Of a stretch of 64,000 nt of DNA, positions 26,755-35,655 are shown one piece after another. The stretch covers positions 806,001 through 870,000 of the forward strand of contig OZ252262.1 of assembly GCA_965249965.1 (NCBI GenBank), in the 5' to 3' direction. The position numbers were made by a program, and so were the translations under genes. The stretch is from HXMU1420-13 sp965249965. Its GTDB lineage: Bacteria > Bacteroidota > Rhodothermia > Balneolales > Balneolaceae. Every line of letters starts with the position of its first letter. Position 1 is the stretch's first letter. Below the pieces are notes generated by a model, which had not been told where the DNA came from, did no database searches, and saw only the letters and a list, made by a program, of their open reading frames with translations.

Positions 26755-29175
26755 ATGATGAAGCGACTTAGCGTACTACTTATTGCTCTTTTTATCAGCA
26801 CCAGCCTTTGGGCACAAACTCCATCCATTGCCGAAAAAACCGAAAATCTTACCAAAACCGAAGGGTTCTTCGATTATTATTTCGATGATGACCAAGCCAA
26901 ACTCTGGCTGGTAGTCGATAAACTGAATTTCGAATTTCTTTATGCCAACTACTTAGCAGCAGGTGTTGGATCGAACGATATCGGGTTGGATCGAAGTCAA
27001 CAGGGTGGAGAGCGAATTGTATATTTCGAAAAACGAGGCCCCAAACTGTTCCTCATCCAGCCCAATGTGAATTACATTGCTCGATCAGATAATGAGTTGG
27101 AAAAGAAATCAGTTCGAGAAGCTTTTGCCTCTTCGGTGTTAGCTGCGTTCAACATTGAAGCTGCAACCGATGGAACGTACCTCATCGATTTAACGCCCTA
27201 CTTAATTCGGGACGCCCATGATGTTATTGGCCGACTTCGCGGCCGTGGTGAAGGATCTTATTCGCTGGATAAAAACCGGTCTACCCTGTACAAAGAAGGC
27301 ACATTCAACTTCCCAAAAAATACGGAATTTGAAACCATGCTTACGTTCGCCGGTAACAACCCCGGCCGACAAGTACGCTCGGTAGTTCCATCCCCAACAT
27401 CCATCACCGTACGGCAACATCATTCGTTTATAGAGCTGCCGGATGATGATTATGAGCCTCGAATGTATGATCCGCGTGGAGGATTCTATCCAACATCTTT
27501 TATGGATTATGCTTCCCCCATCGATGAGCCCATGATGATACAATTCATCAATCGCCATCGATTGGATAAGAAAGATCCTTCGGCTGAAGTAAGCGAGGCG
27601 GTAGAACCCATCGTTTATTATTTGGATAACGGAACTCCTGAACCGGTCCGGTCTGCCTTGCTAGATGGCGCTCGCTGGTGGAACGAAGCTTTCGAGGCAA
27701 TTGGCTACAGAGATGCCTTTCAGGTGGAAGTTCTTCCGGACGACGCGCATCCGCTGGATATTCGATACAATGTGATTAATTGGGTGCATCGCTCAACACG
27801 CGGCTGGTCGTACGGAGGATCTGTGGTTGACCCACGTACCGGGGAAATCATCAAAGGAAATGTGCTACTTGGTTCACTTCGTGTTCGTCAGGATTATATG
27901 ATTGCAACCGGGCTGTTAGCTCCATTTGAGGAAGGCGCAGAAGAAAGTCCGGAAATGATGGAAATGGCTTTAGCTCGCATTCGTCAACTTTCTGCCCATG
28001 AGATCGGTCATACTTTAGGGATTTACCACAACTTTGCAGCAAGTGTAAATGGGCGAGAATCTGTAATGGATTATCCTCATCCCAAAGTAGACATCAAAAA
28101 TGGAGCGCTGGATTTAAGTGATGCATATGATACCGGAATGGGTGAGTGGGATAAAGTAACCATCGCATTCGGATATCAGGATTTCCCCGATGGAGTGGAC
28201 GAAGCCGACGCGTTGAATGAAATTTTGGAAAACGCTCATGCCGATGGTTTGAAATATATTTCAGACAATGATGCTCGTCCGCAAGGTGGAGCTCATCCAA
28301 CCGCGCACCTTTGGGACTACGGTACAGATGTGGAATCTCAACTATCGCACATTCTGGAAGTTCGAAAAATTGCTCTCGAAAACTTTGGTGAAGGCAATAT
28401 TCCGGATGGTACGCCGATGACAAAGTTGCATGACGTTTTAGTTCCGATTTATTTGTTTCATCGCTATCAATTAGAGGGAACCGTGAAATTGATTGGCGGC
28501 CTGGATTATAGCTACAAAATCAAAGGTGATAATCAACCTACTCCGGAAATCGTTGACAAAAGAACGCAGGAAAGAGCATTAGCTGAGATGTTAAAAGCCA
28601 TTGATCCCGAAGTGCTGGCTTTACCTGAAAATGTGCTTGAACTCATCCCAACCCGACCACCGGGCATGCCATCAACACGAGAATTATTCCGTGGAAATAC
28701 TGGTCCGGCAATGGATGCACTGGGAATTGCACAAACTGCCGCTAATGTGCCTTTAAGTTTGATTTTACACCCAAATCGAGCTAACCGGCTTGTGGAATAT
28801 CATGCCAGAGAGAATAATCTGAGCCTCGAAGAAGTGATTGATGAAATTATTACCCACACCTGGGAAGCTAGTTATGGGGATGATTATCACGATGCGATCC
28901 AAAAAGTGGTGAATCATTTGGTGGTAGTAAACTTGATCAAACTACACGCCTCTGATCAGACAAATCCATTAACAAAAGCCATTGTATTTGGAAAGTTGAG
29001 TGATTTAATGGAAGCACTTGAAGACAGAAATAATGATCCCGTTGCGCAACAAGCGGCGATGATGATCGACCGTTACTTAGATGACCCGGAAGAGTTTGAA
29101 GTTCCGGATTCGATGTCGCCTCCTCCCGGTTCGCCCATTGGTTCTGGGGAGTTTCATTTCTATTGTACTCATTGA
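26755..29175 (+). CDS. Secreted zinc-dependent metalloprotease (DUF5117/DUF5118 type)
   Basis: 806 residues with signal peptide (MMKRLSVLLIALFISTSLWAQ). The zinc site is HEIGHTLGIYH at 415-425, a metzincin motif, with a nearby Met in SVMDYPHP as Met-turn. The N-terminal third carries the DUF5118/5117 pattern (TEGFFDYYFDDDQAKLWLVVD, then VNYIARSDN). The C-terminal half is helical. Family members are exported proteases of Bacteroidota and related groups with unknown targets. No sorting domain is seen at the C-terminus, so it may stay in the periplasm. Confidence 0.88.
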   Translation: MMKRLSVLLIALFISTSLWAQTPSIAEKTENLTKTEGFFDYYFDDDQAKLWLVVDKLNFEFLYANYLAAGVGSNDIGLDRSQQGGERIVYFEKRGPKLFLIQPNVNYIARSDNELEKKSVREAFASSVLAAFNIEAATDGTYLIDLTPYLIRDAHDVIGRLRGRGEGSYSLDKNRSTLYKEGTFNFPKNTEFETMLTFAGNNPGRQVRSVVPSPTSITVRQHHSFIELPDDDYEPRMYDPRGGFYPTSFMDYASPIDEPMMIQFINRHRLDKKDPSAEVSEAVEPIVYYLDNGTPEPVRSALLDGARWWNEAFEAIGYRDAFQVEVLPDDAHPLDIRYNVINWVHRSTRGWSYGGSVVDPRTGEIIKGNVLLGSLRVRQDYMIATGLLAPFEEGAEESPEMMEMALARIRQLSAHEIGHTLGIYHNFAASVNGRESVMDYPHPKVDIKNGALDLSDAYDTGMGEWDKVTIAFGYQDFPDGVDEADALNEILENAHADGLKYISDNDARPQGGAHPTAHLWDYGTDVESQLSHILEVRKIALENFGEGNIPDGTPMTKLHDVLVPIYLFHRYQLEGTVKLIGGLDYSYKIKGDNQPTPEIVDKRTQERALAEMLKAIDPEVLALPENVLELIPTRPPGMPSTRELFRGNTGPAMDALGIAQTAANVPLSLILHPNRANRLVEYHARENNLSLEEVIDEIITHTWEASYGDDYHDAIQKVVNHLVVVNLIKLHASDQTNPLTKAIVFGKLSDLMEALEDRNNDPVAQQAAMMIDRYLDDPEEFEVPDSMSPPPGSPIGSGEFHFYCTH

Positions 29176-29232
29176 TTGCAGTTTTGAGAAATAAGGAGTG
29201 AGGGATGAATTATAGATAGTAGATTTGAGACA

Positions 29233-29622
29233 TGAGAATTGAGAAATGAGAAAGTTCAAAGAGTTACAAATTTTGAAAAGATCAGTTGATTTAGCTTCAA
29301 CTATCTATTCAATTACACAAAACTTTCCACCTACTGAGCGTTATGGATTAATTTCACAAATGCGTAGATGTTCTGTATCGATTTCTTCAAACATTGCTGA
29401 GGGTGCAGCAAGAACATCAAAGAAAGAATTCAAGCATTATCTGGATATATCTTATGGCTCTTTATATGAATTACATACTCAAGTAATTATTTCATCTAAA
29501 CTTGGATTCATTGATCCAGAAGAACAGAACAAGTTAGAAACTGAAATTGAAGAAATTCAAAAGATGTTATACAGCTATGCACAGAAGCTGATTAATTGAA
29601 AATCTTAGGTGCTCAATTCTCA
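29233..29622. repeat. Inverted repeat flanking the four-helix-bundle gene
   Basis: TGAGAATTGAG at 29233-29243 ends two bases before the gene's ATG, and its exact reverse complement CTCAATTCTCA lies at 29612-29622, 12 bases after the stop. The outer sequences also share GAG/ATGAG repeats (29183-29250) and CTCATG repeats (29625-29640). The gene thus sits precisely inside the inverted arms. Confidence 0.6.
29246..29599 (+). CDS. Four-helix bundle protein (S23 / rRNA intervening-sequence protein family)
   Basis: 117 residues. The opening FKELQILKRSVDLASTIYSI and the middle YGLISQMRRCSVSISSNIAEG plus ARTSKKEFKHYLDISYGSLYEL are diagnostic for the S23 family. Related proteins are encoded in intervening sequences of spirochaete 23S rRNA and in diversity-generating retroelements (Avd); free-standing copies are common and of unknown function. 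Exact inverted repeats flank the gene, suggesting that it moves or is maintained as a compact cassette. Confidence 0.88.
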   Translation: MRKFKELQILKRSVDLASTIYSITQNFPPTERYGLISQMRRCSVSISSNIAEGAARTSKKEFKHYLDISYGSLYELHTQVIISSKLGFIDPEEQNKLETEIEEIQKMLYSYAQKLIN

Positions 29623-29655
29623 AAGCTCATGGCTCATGACTTATAACTATTCCAC

Positions 29656-30240
29656 ATGCAAATAATCCATCCAGAAACATTACTAGCCGCATATTCTCAG
29701 GGTATTTTTCCCATGGCGGAGTCTAGGGATTCGGATTTTGTAGATTGGTTTTCCGCCAACCACCGGGGAGTAATTCCCATCAATGCATTTCATGTTTCAA
29801 AAAATGTTCGCCGCATCATTCGTCAGCAAAAATTTCAGATCAAAATTGATACACAATTCCGGGAAGTGGTTGAGGGCTGTGCCCAACGATCAGATACCTG
29901 GATCAATGATTTGATCATAAATTCATACGATGTTCTGCATCAATATGGCCACGCTCATTCTGTAGAAGTGTACAGAAACGAACAGTTAGTAGGTGGACTG
30001 TATGGGGTTCACCTTAAGGCTGCTTTTTTTGGGGAAAGCATGTTTAAAATAGAATCAGAGGCTGATAAAGTAGCCCTCTATTATTGCCATCAGATTTTAC
30101 AAAAGCATGGCTTTCTATTATGGGATACCCAGTTCTACACCGAGCACTTAGGGCGATTTGGGTGCCTCGAAATAAAAAAAGAGGAGTATGAACTACTCCT
30201 CCAAAAGGCCTTACAAAAAGATTGTGAATTCAGGCTATAA
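29656..30240 (+). CDS. aat: Leucyl/phenylalanyl-tRNA--protein transferase
   Basis: 194 residues. AAYSQGIFPMAE, HVSKNVRRIIRQQKF, TWINDLIINSY and GHAHSVEVY...GLYGV mark the Aat family. The enzyme transfers Leu or Phe from aminoacyl-tRNA to N-terminal Lys or Arg of proteins, making N-end-rule degrons for ClpS/ClpAP. Slightly shorter than the E. coli protein, but the core and WDTQFYTEHLGRFG end are intact. A palindromic terminator follows. Confidence 0.92.
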   Translation: MQIIHPETLLAAYSQGIFPMAESRDSDFVDWFSANHRGVIPINAFHVSKNVRRIIRQQKFQIKIDTQFREVVEGCAQRSDTWINDLIINSYDVLHQYGHAHSVEVYRNEQLVGGLYGVHLKAAFFGESMFKIESEADKVALYYCHQILQKHGFLLWDTQFYTEHLGRFGCLEIKKEEYELLLQKALQKDCEFRL

Positions 30241-30247
30241 AAAGTAC

Positions 30248-30267
30248 GGGCGTTTAATTAAACGCCC
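30248..30267. terminator. Bidirectional hairpin terminator between convergent genes
   Basis: A perfect palindrome with arms GGGCGTTTAA and TTAAACGCCC sits between aat and the convergent secreted-protein gene. There is no long T run, so strength is uncertain. Confidence 0.6.
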
Positions 30268-30278
30268 CAACAGTCCTA

Positions 30279-31484
30279 CTAATACTCTGTAATTAGCACA
30301 GAATTAATCGCTTCATCTCTAGAGATTCTTCCGCGATCGAGATTTTCTAACACCGACTTCTTTATCTGAAGATCGATACGTTCAGGAATTTCATCAATAC
30401 CGCCTGTAGAAATATTAACGCTTGTAAGAATAAATTGATCGGAATCTACAGAGCTAAGTGTTCGTCCATAATCGACCAGATATTCTGAAATACTGGTTTT
30501 TAGATTTCCAAAAGCTACGATCATTTCTTCCTTCAGCTGTTCTTGCCTTTGCTCGATGGCTACCGCTTCTTCTTCCAATCCTTCTACGCGGCGACCGGTT
30601 CTAATCTCCTGTTCCTGGATGATTCGAAGTCGACGCTGGGTTTCAGCTAACCGCCCGAAGAAAATATCACGACCCCCACCGTAACGGGCATCAAAATTGA
30701 AGATGGCGCCAAAATTATCAAGCATCATATACCCAATTCCGCCACTTATTCTAAATTCGTTTTCTCCTGCATCACGAAGCGCGGTTTCAAAAATATTTCC
30801 CAGCACTTTCAAGTCTAGGTATTCTTTATCCTCACTGGTTGCAAAGTTGATGCGTTGCTTCGCTTCTGCTGCATCAATGCGGCCGCTTCGATAGTCTTTT
30901 AAATCTTTCATTCTCGCGGTGGCAGAAATTACAGGCATGGCTTCTTGTTCGTATTCAGTGGTCTCGCCATTTACAGCTATTCGGTAATTCCAATACGTGC
31001 GCTGATTGGATGACGTAGAGCCATGAATCACCATAATAGTTTCATCGTCATCGAGTTGCCCAATAGTTGATGCATAATCCAATAAGAACTCTGAAATTCT
31101 TTCCTGAACCGCACCTTCATCCACTTCTCGTTTGGCGTTATCATCATCGTTGTTTGAATCCGTGCTGTAGTAAAACGAATACCCGTTGCCACCTGTAACG
31201 TGCATGCGCGGTGTAAATGGATCATTTGCCGGGATCATAAATATAATTCCAAAATCCTGAAGATAGGTTCCGCGAATATCACGCTGCCGTGTTCCACCAT
31301 GATCGATGATTAAGGATGCGCCGGTTGCAACTTCTACCTGCGTTCGAAATAATTCGGCCAGTATATTTTCCATAATGCGGATGTCTCTGTTCATCCGGTT
31401 AGCATCGATATTTTGAGCGCTTATCATTGGGGTAAAAAGCATGCTCAATACGCCGATCAGTACTATGTGTTTGAGATGTTTCAT
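30279..31484 (-). CDS. Secreted protein of sigma-factor operon, unknown function
   Basis: 401 residues with signal peptide (LIGVLSMLFTPMISAQ). An acidic region (STDSNNDDDNAK) occurs near residue 110, and a coiled-coil-like charged helix with RRLRIIQEQEIRTGRRVEGLE near 295. No enzyme motif recognised. It is four bases downstream of the anti-sigma-like gene and shares its operon, so it could be a sensor or an effector of that regulatory system. Role is inference. Confidence 0.6.
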   Translation of the reverse strand: MKHLKHIVLIGVLSMLFTPMISAQNIDANRMNRDIRIMENILAELFRTQVEVATGASLIIDHGGTRQRDIRGTYLQDFGIIFMIPANDPFTPRMHVTGGNGYSFYYSTDSNNDDDNAKREVDEGAVQERISEFLLDYASTIGQLDDDETIMVIHGSTSSNQRTYWNYRIAVNGETTEYEQEAMPVISATARMKDLKDYRSGRIDAAEAKQRINFATSEDKEYLDLKVLGNIFETALRDAGENEFRISGGIGYMMLDNFGAIFNFDARYGGGRDIFFGRLAETQRRLRIIQEQEIRTGRRVEGLEEEAVAIEQRQEQLKEEMIVAFGNLKTSISEYLVDYGRTLSSVDSDQFILTSVNISTGGIDEIPERIDLQIKKSVLENLDRGRISRDEAINSVLITEY

Positions 31485-31488
31485 TGTT

Positions 31489-32172
31489 TTATCTGTTTAA
31501 ACTTACGGTTTCGATTATTTCGCCTAACACCTGATCGGTTTGAACAAAGCGATTGTAGGTAGTTTCTTCTAGGTTGGTTAAGCTGTAGTCTATCAGCTGA
31601 AGGTCGGAAGTGCGTTGCTCATCTAAATATTCAGCAAAACTTGCCAGCGTTAACTCAAATTGAGATTCTTGTTGTTCCTGAGCGGCCTCCACAATGCCGG
31701 CAACTAAGGCGGCATTTTCTGCCTGCACTTGATTAATCAGCATTTCAACCTGAGCTACTGAATAGCCTACGGGGGCTGTTGTTTGTTCACCAAAAGAGAT
31801 GGAAAACTTGCCATCATCCATTTGCAGGTTCATGTCCGTTAAGCTGCCGGTTATGATGAACAAAAACACAAAACTTGCCATAGCTACGCCGAATCGACCA
31901 AAACCGGATCGTGGAGTGAGATAACTCAACACATTTTCCATCCAGTTTCGGAAGGAAGAATACGCCGAACTCGGCTCCATGATCACGATTTGCTCTTTGG
32001 GGTTTTCTACCGGCATTTGCTGTAACACCTGCCGGGTTTCCATCAGGCCATCTAATTCTTCTTTTAAATCGGGATGCTCCCCGACAAAAGCTTCTAATTT
32101 CTGTTGTGTGTCGATATCGAGCCCACCGTACATATAGTCGATAAAAAGCTCGCGTGCTTCGTCTTTAGTCAT
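31489..32172 (-). CDS. Membrane anti-sigma-factor-like protein
   Basis: 227 residues. The N-terminal half (EARELFIDYMYGGLDIDTQQ, LEAFVGEHPDLKEELDGLMETR) resembles the cytoplasmic helical domain of anti-sigma factors but lacks the HxxxCxxC zinc site. One membrane helix lies at about 97-115 (FGVAMASFVFLFIITGS), followed by a periplasmic Gln/Glu-rich helical region. The start overlaps the end of the sigma factor gene by 8 bases, the normal arrangement for a cognate pair. Confidence 0.7.
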   Translation of the reverse strand: MTKDEARELFIDYMYGGLDIDTQQKLEAFVGEHPDLKEELDGLMETRQVLQQMPVENPKEQIVIMEPSSAYSSFRNWMENVLSYLTPRSGFGRFGVAMASFVFLFIITGSLTDMNLQMDDGKFSISFGEQTTAPVGYSVAQVEMLINQVQAENAALVAGIVEAAQEQQESQFELTLASFAEYLDEQRTSDLQLIDYSLTNLEETTYNRFVQTDQVLGEIIETVSLNR

Positions 32173-32806
32173 AGCTAAACACCTCTTTGTTGATATTCCA
32201 CGAATCGAAAGTCTTCTTCAGCGCCCGAAGACCGTAATACAATCTCGATTTGATGGTATTCTCTGATTCGTCTAAAATTTCGGCAATTTCTCTAAAGGTC
32301 AGGCCTTCATATTCTTTCATAATAACCACCATGCGCTGCTCATTAGGTAGTTGAAGCAATGCTTTGTGTAAAAGCACAATGGCTTCATTTCTCATTAAAG
32401 AACTATCGGCAGCCCGCTCCATTTCTGATTGAGGAGCTGACTTCAAAGCTTCCAGCGATGTTGCACGTTTCCGGCCAACACGCTTAAGTTCATCAAGGCA
32501 CAGGTTATTGGCTATGCGATATAACCAGGAACCAAATTTGGCTGCATCATCCAGCGTTTCCAGCTTTTGGTACGCTTTGATGAAGGTTTTCTGAGTTACT
32601 TCTGCGGCATCATCGTTATTGGCAAAGTAGCGATACGCAAAGTGATGAATGCGATCCTGCCATCTGCCAATCAGCTTGTTAAAAGCCTGATGATTGCCTC
32701 CCAAAAAATCCTGAACCAATTGTGCGTCTTCCATTCGTTCTTTTTCACTTTCAACGTCGAGAATCGTTTTCTCTTTTGTTGATTTCGGTTGTAAGACGAG
32801 TACCAT
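32165..32806 (-). CDS. ECF-type RNA polymerase sigma factor
   Basis: 213 residues if begun at 32806; the conserved part starts at the in-frame ATG at 32734 (MEDAQLVQDFLGGNHQAFNK). Region 2 is visible as RIHHFAYRYFANNDDAAEVTQ and FGSWLYRIANNLCLDEL, and region 4 as LPNEQRMVVIMKEYEGLTFR followed by an ESENTIKSRLYYGL helix-turn-helix. It directs RNA polymerase to a specific regulon under control of the membrane protein encoded next. Target promoters are not visible here. Confidence 0.9.
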   Translation of the reverse strand: MVLVLQPKSTKEKTILDVESEKERMEDAQLVQDFLGGNHQAFNKLIGRWQDRIHHFAYRYFANNDDAAEVTQKTFIKAYQKLETLDDAAKFGSWLYRIANNLCLDELKRVGRKRATSLEALKSAPQSEMERAADSSLMRNEAIVLLHKALLQLPNEQRMVVIMKEYEGLTFREIAEILDESENTIKSRLYYGLRALKKTFDSWNINKEVFSYD

Positions 32807-32879
32807 TTCCCGATAGTTTTAAAAGTGTTCTATTTTTTTATTAAAAACACCTGAGATGTGATTTACCCCTAATCTATTA

Positions 32880-33080
32880 ATTGCGTCATCCCCGACTTTA
32901 TCCGGGATCTAGATTAATTTTAAAACTCCCATTTTTTTGAAAATCGAGATTCCTGCCTTCGCAGGAATGACAATCTTCAAGTCATTCTGATCCCGACAAG
33001 TCGGGAGAAGAATCTTATCGAATATCCCACGAGATCCTTCGGAAGTATTCTTAGGATGACATTCAAAGTTGAGCATTCTA
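32880..33080. repeat. Cluster of short dispersed-type hairpin repeats
   Basis: The 294-base gap between sigma factor and dinB holds several short stems. ATTCCTGC-CTTC-GCAGGAAT lies at 32949-32968 and TCCCGAC-AA-GTCGGGA at 32991-33006. A looser CCCGACTTTATCCGGG lies near 32891. Sequences of the type ATTCCTGCnnnnGCAGGAAT are familiar as dispersed intergenic elements in many genomes. A short open frame on the minus strand here is just translation of these repeats. Confidence 0.55.
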
Positions 33081-33100
33081 AATTGACTGTTCATTATTCA

Positions 33101-34186
33101 TCAAACCCCCAACTCTAGCTGCTCCCAATACTCTTTTTCGATCAGATTTAAATTTGAAAGGGAAATCCCCAATAGTCGTATCTCTCTTGTACCGGCCTCC
33201 GTTTGTTCCAATAACTGCTTGGCTACTTTCGCAATTTCATCCACATTATTTGTAAAATGAGCTATGGAATGACTTCGTGTAATCGTATCGAAATTTTTGT
33301 AGCGCACTTTTAGCGTGATGGTTTTCCCGGCCGTGGGGATTTTCCGCATCCCCTCAGAAATCTGTTTTGCCAGATCATCCAGAAAGTTATTCACCCAGTC
33401 TAAATCCCCCACATCTTCAGAGAAAGTTCGCTCTTTTCCATACGATTTTCGGGTTCGGTGCGGCTTCACTTCCCGGTTATCAATTCCCCGTGCAATTTTA
33501 AAATAATATCTCCCGGACTTTCCGAACGCTTTTACCAGATCAATCTCCGACCATTGCTTTAAATCTGCGCCGGTTTTTATCCCCAAAGCATGCATCTTTT
33601 TTTGCGTGGCTTTTCCAACTCCAAAAAACTTCTTGATGTCCAGCTGCTCTACAAATTCTTCTACTTTATCCGGAGTAATCACCGTTAAACCATTCGGTTT
33701 GTTGTAGTCGGAAGCAATCTTTGCCAGGAATTTATTGGGAGCTACACCGGCAGAGGCGGTTAGTTGAGTTTCTTCAAAAATCCGGCTTCTTATCTCCTCG
33801 GCAATCAACGTAGCGGATGGGTTCCCTTTATGATTTTCGGTCACATCCAGGTACGCCTCATCCATCGAAAGGGGCTCTACCAAATCGGTGTATTCGAAGA
33901 AGATATTTCGCACAACCTGTGAGGCTTCTTTATAGGCATCAAATCGTGCTTTTACAAAAATCCCATTCGGACATAAACGATAAGCTTCATTGGTTGGCAT
34001 AGCAGATCGAACCCCAAATTTCCGTGCCTCGTAACTACACGTTGAGACCACGCCTCTGCCACCGGGTTTTCCACCAACAATTACCGGCTTGCCTCTTAAT
34101 TCAGGGAAATCCCGCTGCTCCACTGCAGCGAAAAAAGCATCCATATCCACATGAATGATTTTCTTTATTTGCTCCCTGTCCTTCAT
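33101..34186 (-). CDS. dinB: DNA polymerase IV (Y family)
   Basis: 361 residues from the ATG at 34186; an in-frame ATG at 34213 adds nine hydrophobic residues that come from a palindrome. Catalytic motifs HVDMDAFFAAVEQRD and PLSMDEAYLDVTE carry the acidic residues. Helix-hairpin-helix regions (FFGVGKATQKKMHALGI) and the little-finger domain follow. The polymerase bypasses DNA lesions with low fidelity. There is no clear beta-clamp pentapeptide at the end that I can name with confidence. A perfect dyad covers both candidate starts. Confidence 0.93.
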   Translation of the reverse strand: MKDREQIKKIIHVDMDAFFAAVEQRDFPELRGKPVIVGGKPGGRGVVSTCSYEARKFGVRSAMPTNEAYRLCPNGIFVKARFDAYKEASQVVRNIFFEYTDLVEPLSMDEAYLDVTENHKGNPSATLIAEEIRSRIFEETQLTASAGVAPNKFLAKIASDYNKPNGLTVITPDKVEEFVEQLDIKKFFGVGKATQKKMHALGIKTGADLKQWSEIDLVKAFGKSGRYYFKIARGIDNREVKPHRTRKSYGKERTFSEDVGDLDWVNNFLDDLAKQISEGMRKIPTAGKTITLKVRYKNFDTITRSHSIAHFTNNVDEIAKVAKQLLEQTEAGTREIRLLGISLSNLNLIEKEYWEQLELGV

Positions 34187-34213
34187 GACATATATTATAC
34201 ATATATATGTCAT
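34185..34213. promoter_or_regulatory. Palindrome over the dinB start, candidate operator
   Basis: ATGACATATAT at 34185-34195 and its exact reverse complement ATATATGTCAT at 34203-34213 are separated by 7 bases. Both candidate dinB start codons lie at the ends of this dyad on the minus strand. Such a site could bind a dimeric repressor (damage-response regulation is plausible for a Y-family polymerase) or fold in the mRNA to limit translation. It does not match a classical LexA box. Confidence 0.5.
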
Positions 34214-34228
34214 CGGATAAAAGTGGGA

Positions 34229-35506
34229 TTACATTTCCGCCTGAATTTGAGTTGCGATTTTTTCGACATCATCTAGCACACGTAGAAGATTGCCGCTCCA
34301 GAGCTTGGCAATTTCTTTTTCAGAATAGCCTCGGTTTACCAGTTCTGCAGTAACGTTTAGTGTTTCGGAAGCATCATTCCAACCACCTACGCCACCACCG
34401 CCATCAAAATCTGAACTAATTCCAACATGGTCTATTCCAATTAAATCAACCATGTAATCAATATGATCTACAAGATCTGCCACATTAACATCTGGTGCTG
34501 TAACCTCGCTTTCAATGCGCGGTTCAGCTTCCGCCTGTGCTTTTCGATAGGCGGCAATATATTCGTCTCGTGCAGCAGATTCCATTTCACGAACTTCTCC
34601 CCAGCTTTTTCGTTCGATGCCCATTTCTGCCATTACTTCGTTGAGGATTCCATCCACTTCTTCTTGTCGAGCCACATTTTTTTCGGGATTTAAATAGCTC
34701 CTGAATGCAACGGCCTGGACAACCCCTCCATTTTCTTTTAGTGCCAAAAGCTCTTCATCGCTTAGATTTCTGCTTACAGATGGCGCCAAAGCCCGCGCTG
34801 AGGAATGTGAGGCAATTACCGGTGCTCTGGATAACTCCATGGTTTGTAAATTTGCTTCTTTCGAGGGGTGCGATAAATCCAGCATGATACCCCATTTATT
34901 CATTTCAGCAATCACTTCTTTACCAAAATCACTAAGCCCATTATGTAGCCAAACGCTATCCCGGGTTCCTGTATTTGAGTCGCTTAACTGGCTGTGTCCG
35001 TTATGAGACAGAGAAATATATCGTGCGCCCAGATCATAAAATTCTTTAACTCTGGAAAGATCTGTGCCAATTGGGTATCCATTTTCAATGCCAATCATGG
35101 CTACTTTTTTCCCTGATTCAATAATTCTCCTTACATCATCTGAAGTAGTGGCAAGCTCGATTCGATCGGGTGCAATTTCTGTGGTAAGGCGATGAATAGC
35201 ATCAAATTTTGAAATCGCGTTTTCATACGCTGCTTCATACCCCGCATCATCTAACTCACCCTGACCTGTGTACACAATAAACCAGGCTACGTCTAAACCA
35301 CCTTCCTCCATCTTTGGCAGTGTTACCTGCGTGTTTAAGTTCATGGTATAATTTTGATCCGTTGTAAAATTCCGAACATTAATATCAGCATGGGTATCAA
35401 GTGTAATTACCCGCTCATGAATTGCTTTAATTTCCTCCACGCCAATTTCTTGTGTGCAGGAAAAAACCGTAACGCTAAGCGCAAGTGCTCCAATAAGATG
35501 TTTCAT
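34229..35506 (-). CDS. Membrane dipeptidase (M19 family) lipoprotein
   Basis: 425 residues from the ATG at 35506; the frame extends upstream to 35533, but the inner start gives a proper lipoprotein signal (LALSVTVFSCTQ). Zinc-site motifs of family M19 occur in order: LDTHADINV, DLSHPSKEA, IASHSSARAL and GISSDFDGGGG. The enzymes cleave dipeptides, including D-amino-acid-containing ones. It should be anchored in an envelope membrane by the lipid. It lies upstream of dinB but separated by the palindrome. Confidence 0.9.
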   Translation of the reverse strand: MKHLIGALALSVTVFSCTQEIGVEEIKAIHERVITLDTHADINVRNFTTDQNYTMNLNTQVTLPKMEEGGLDVAWFIVYTGQGELDDAGYEAAYENAISKFDAIHRLTTEIAPDRIELATTSDDVRRIIESGKKVAMIGIENGYPIGTDLSRVKEFYDLGARYISLSHNGHSQLSDSNTGTRDSVWLHNGLSDFGKEVIAEMNKWGIMLDLSHPSKEANLQTMELSRAPVIASHSSARALAPSVSRNLSDEELLALKENGGVVQAVAFRSYLNPEKNVARQEEVDGILNEVMAEMGIERKSWGEVREMESAARDEYIAAYRKAQAEAEPRIESEVTAPDVNVADLVDHIDYMVDLIGIDHVGISSDFDGGGGVGGWNDASETLNVTAELVNRGYSEKEIAKLWSGNLLRVLDDVEKIATQIQAEM

Positions 35507-35655
35507 AATTGTTTTTAAAATGTTGATGGGCATGAGAGTATAATCATGCAGATTCAGTCATGTAATAAAAGCGTGTAAAAAGTATTCGATTGGGAACAAA
35601 AGTGGCAAAAAATCATACTCAAGAACTAGCATAACTTTTATCCCCTGAAAATCCA

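Noticed and set aside
32909..33094. Small minus-strand open frame between the sigma factor and dinB
   Set aside because: Its translation (IPAKAGIS type) is produced by the dispersed hairpin repeats; no start context and no homology.
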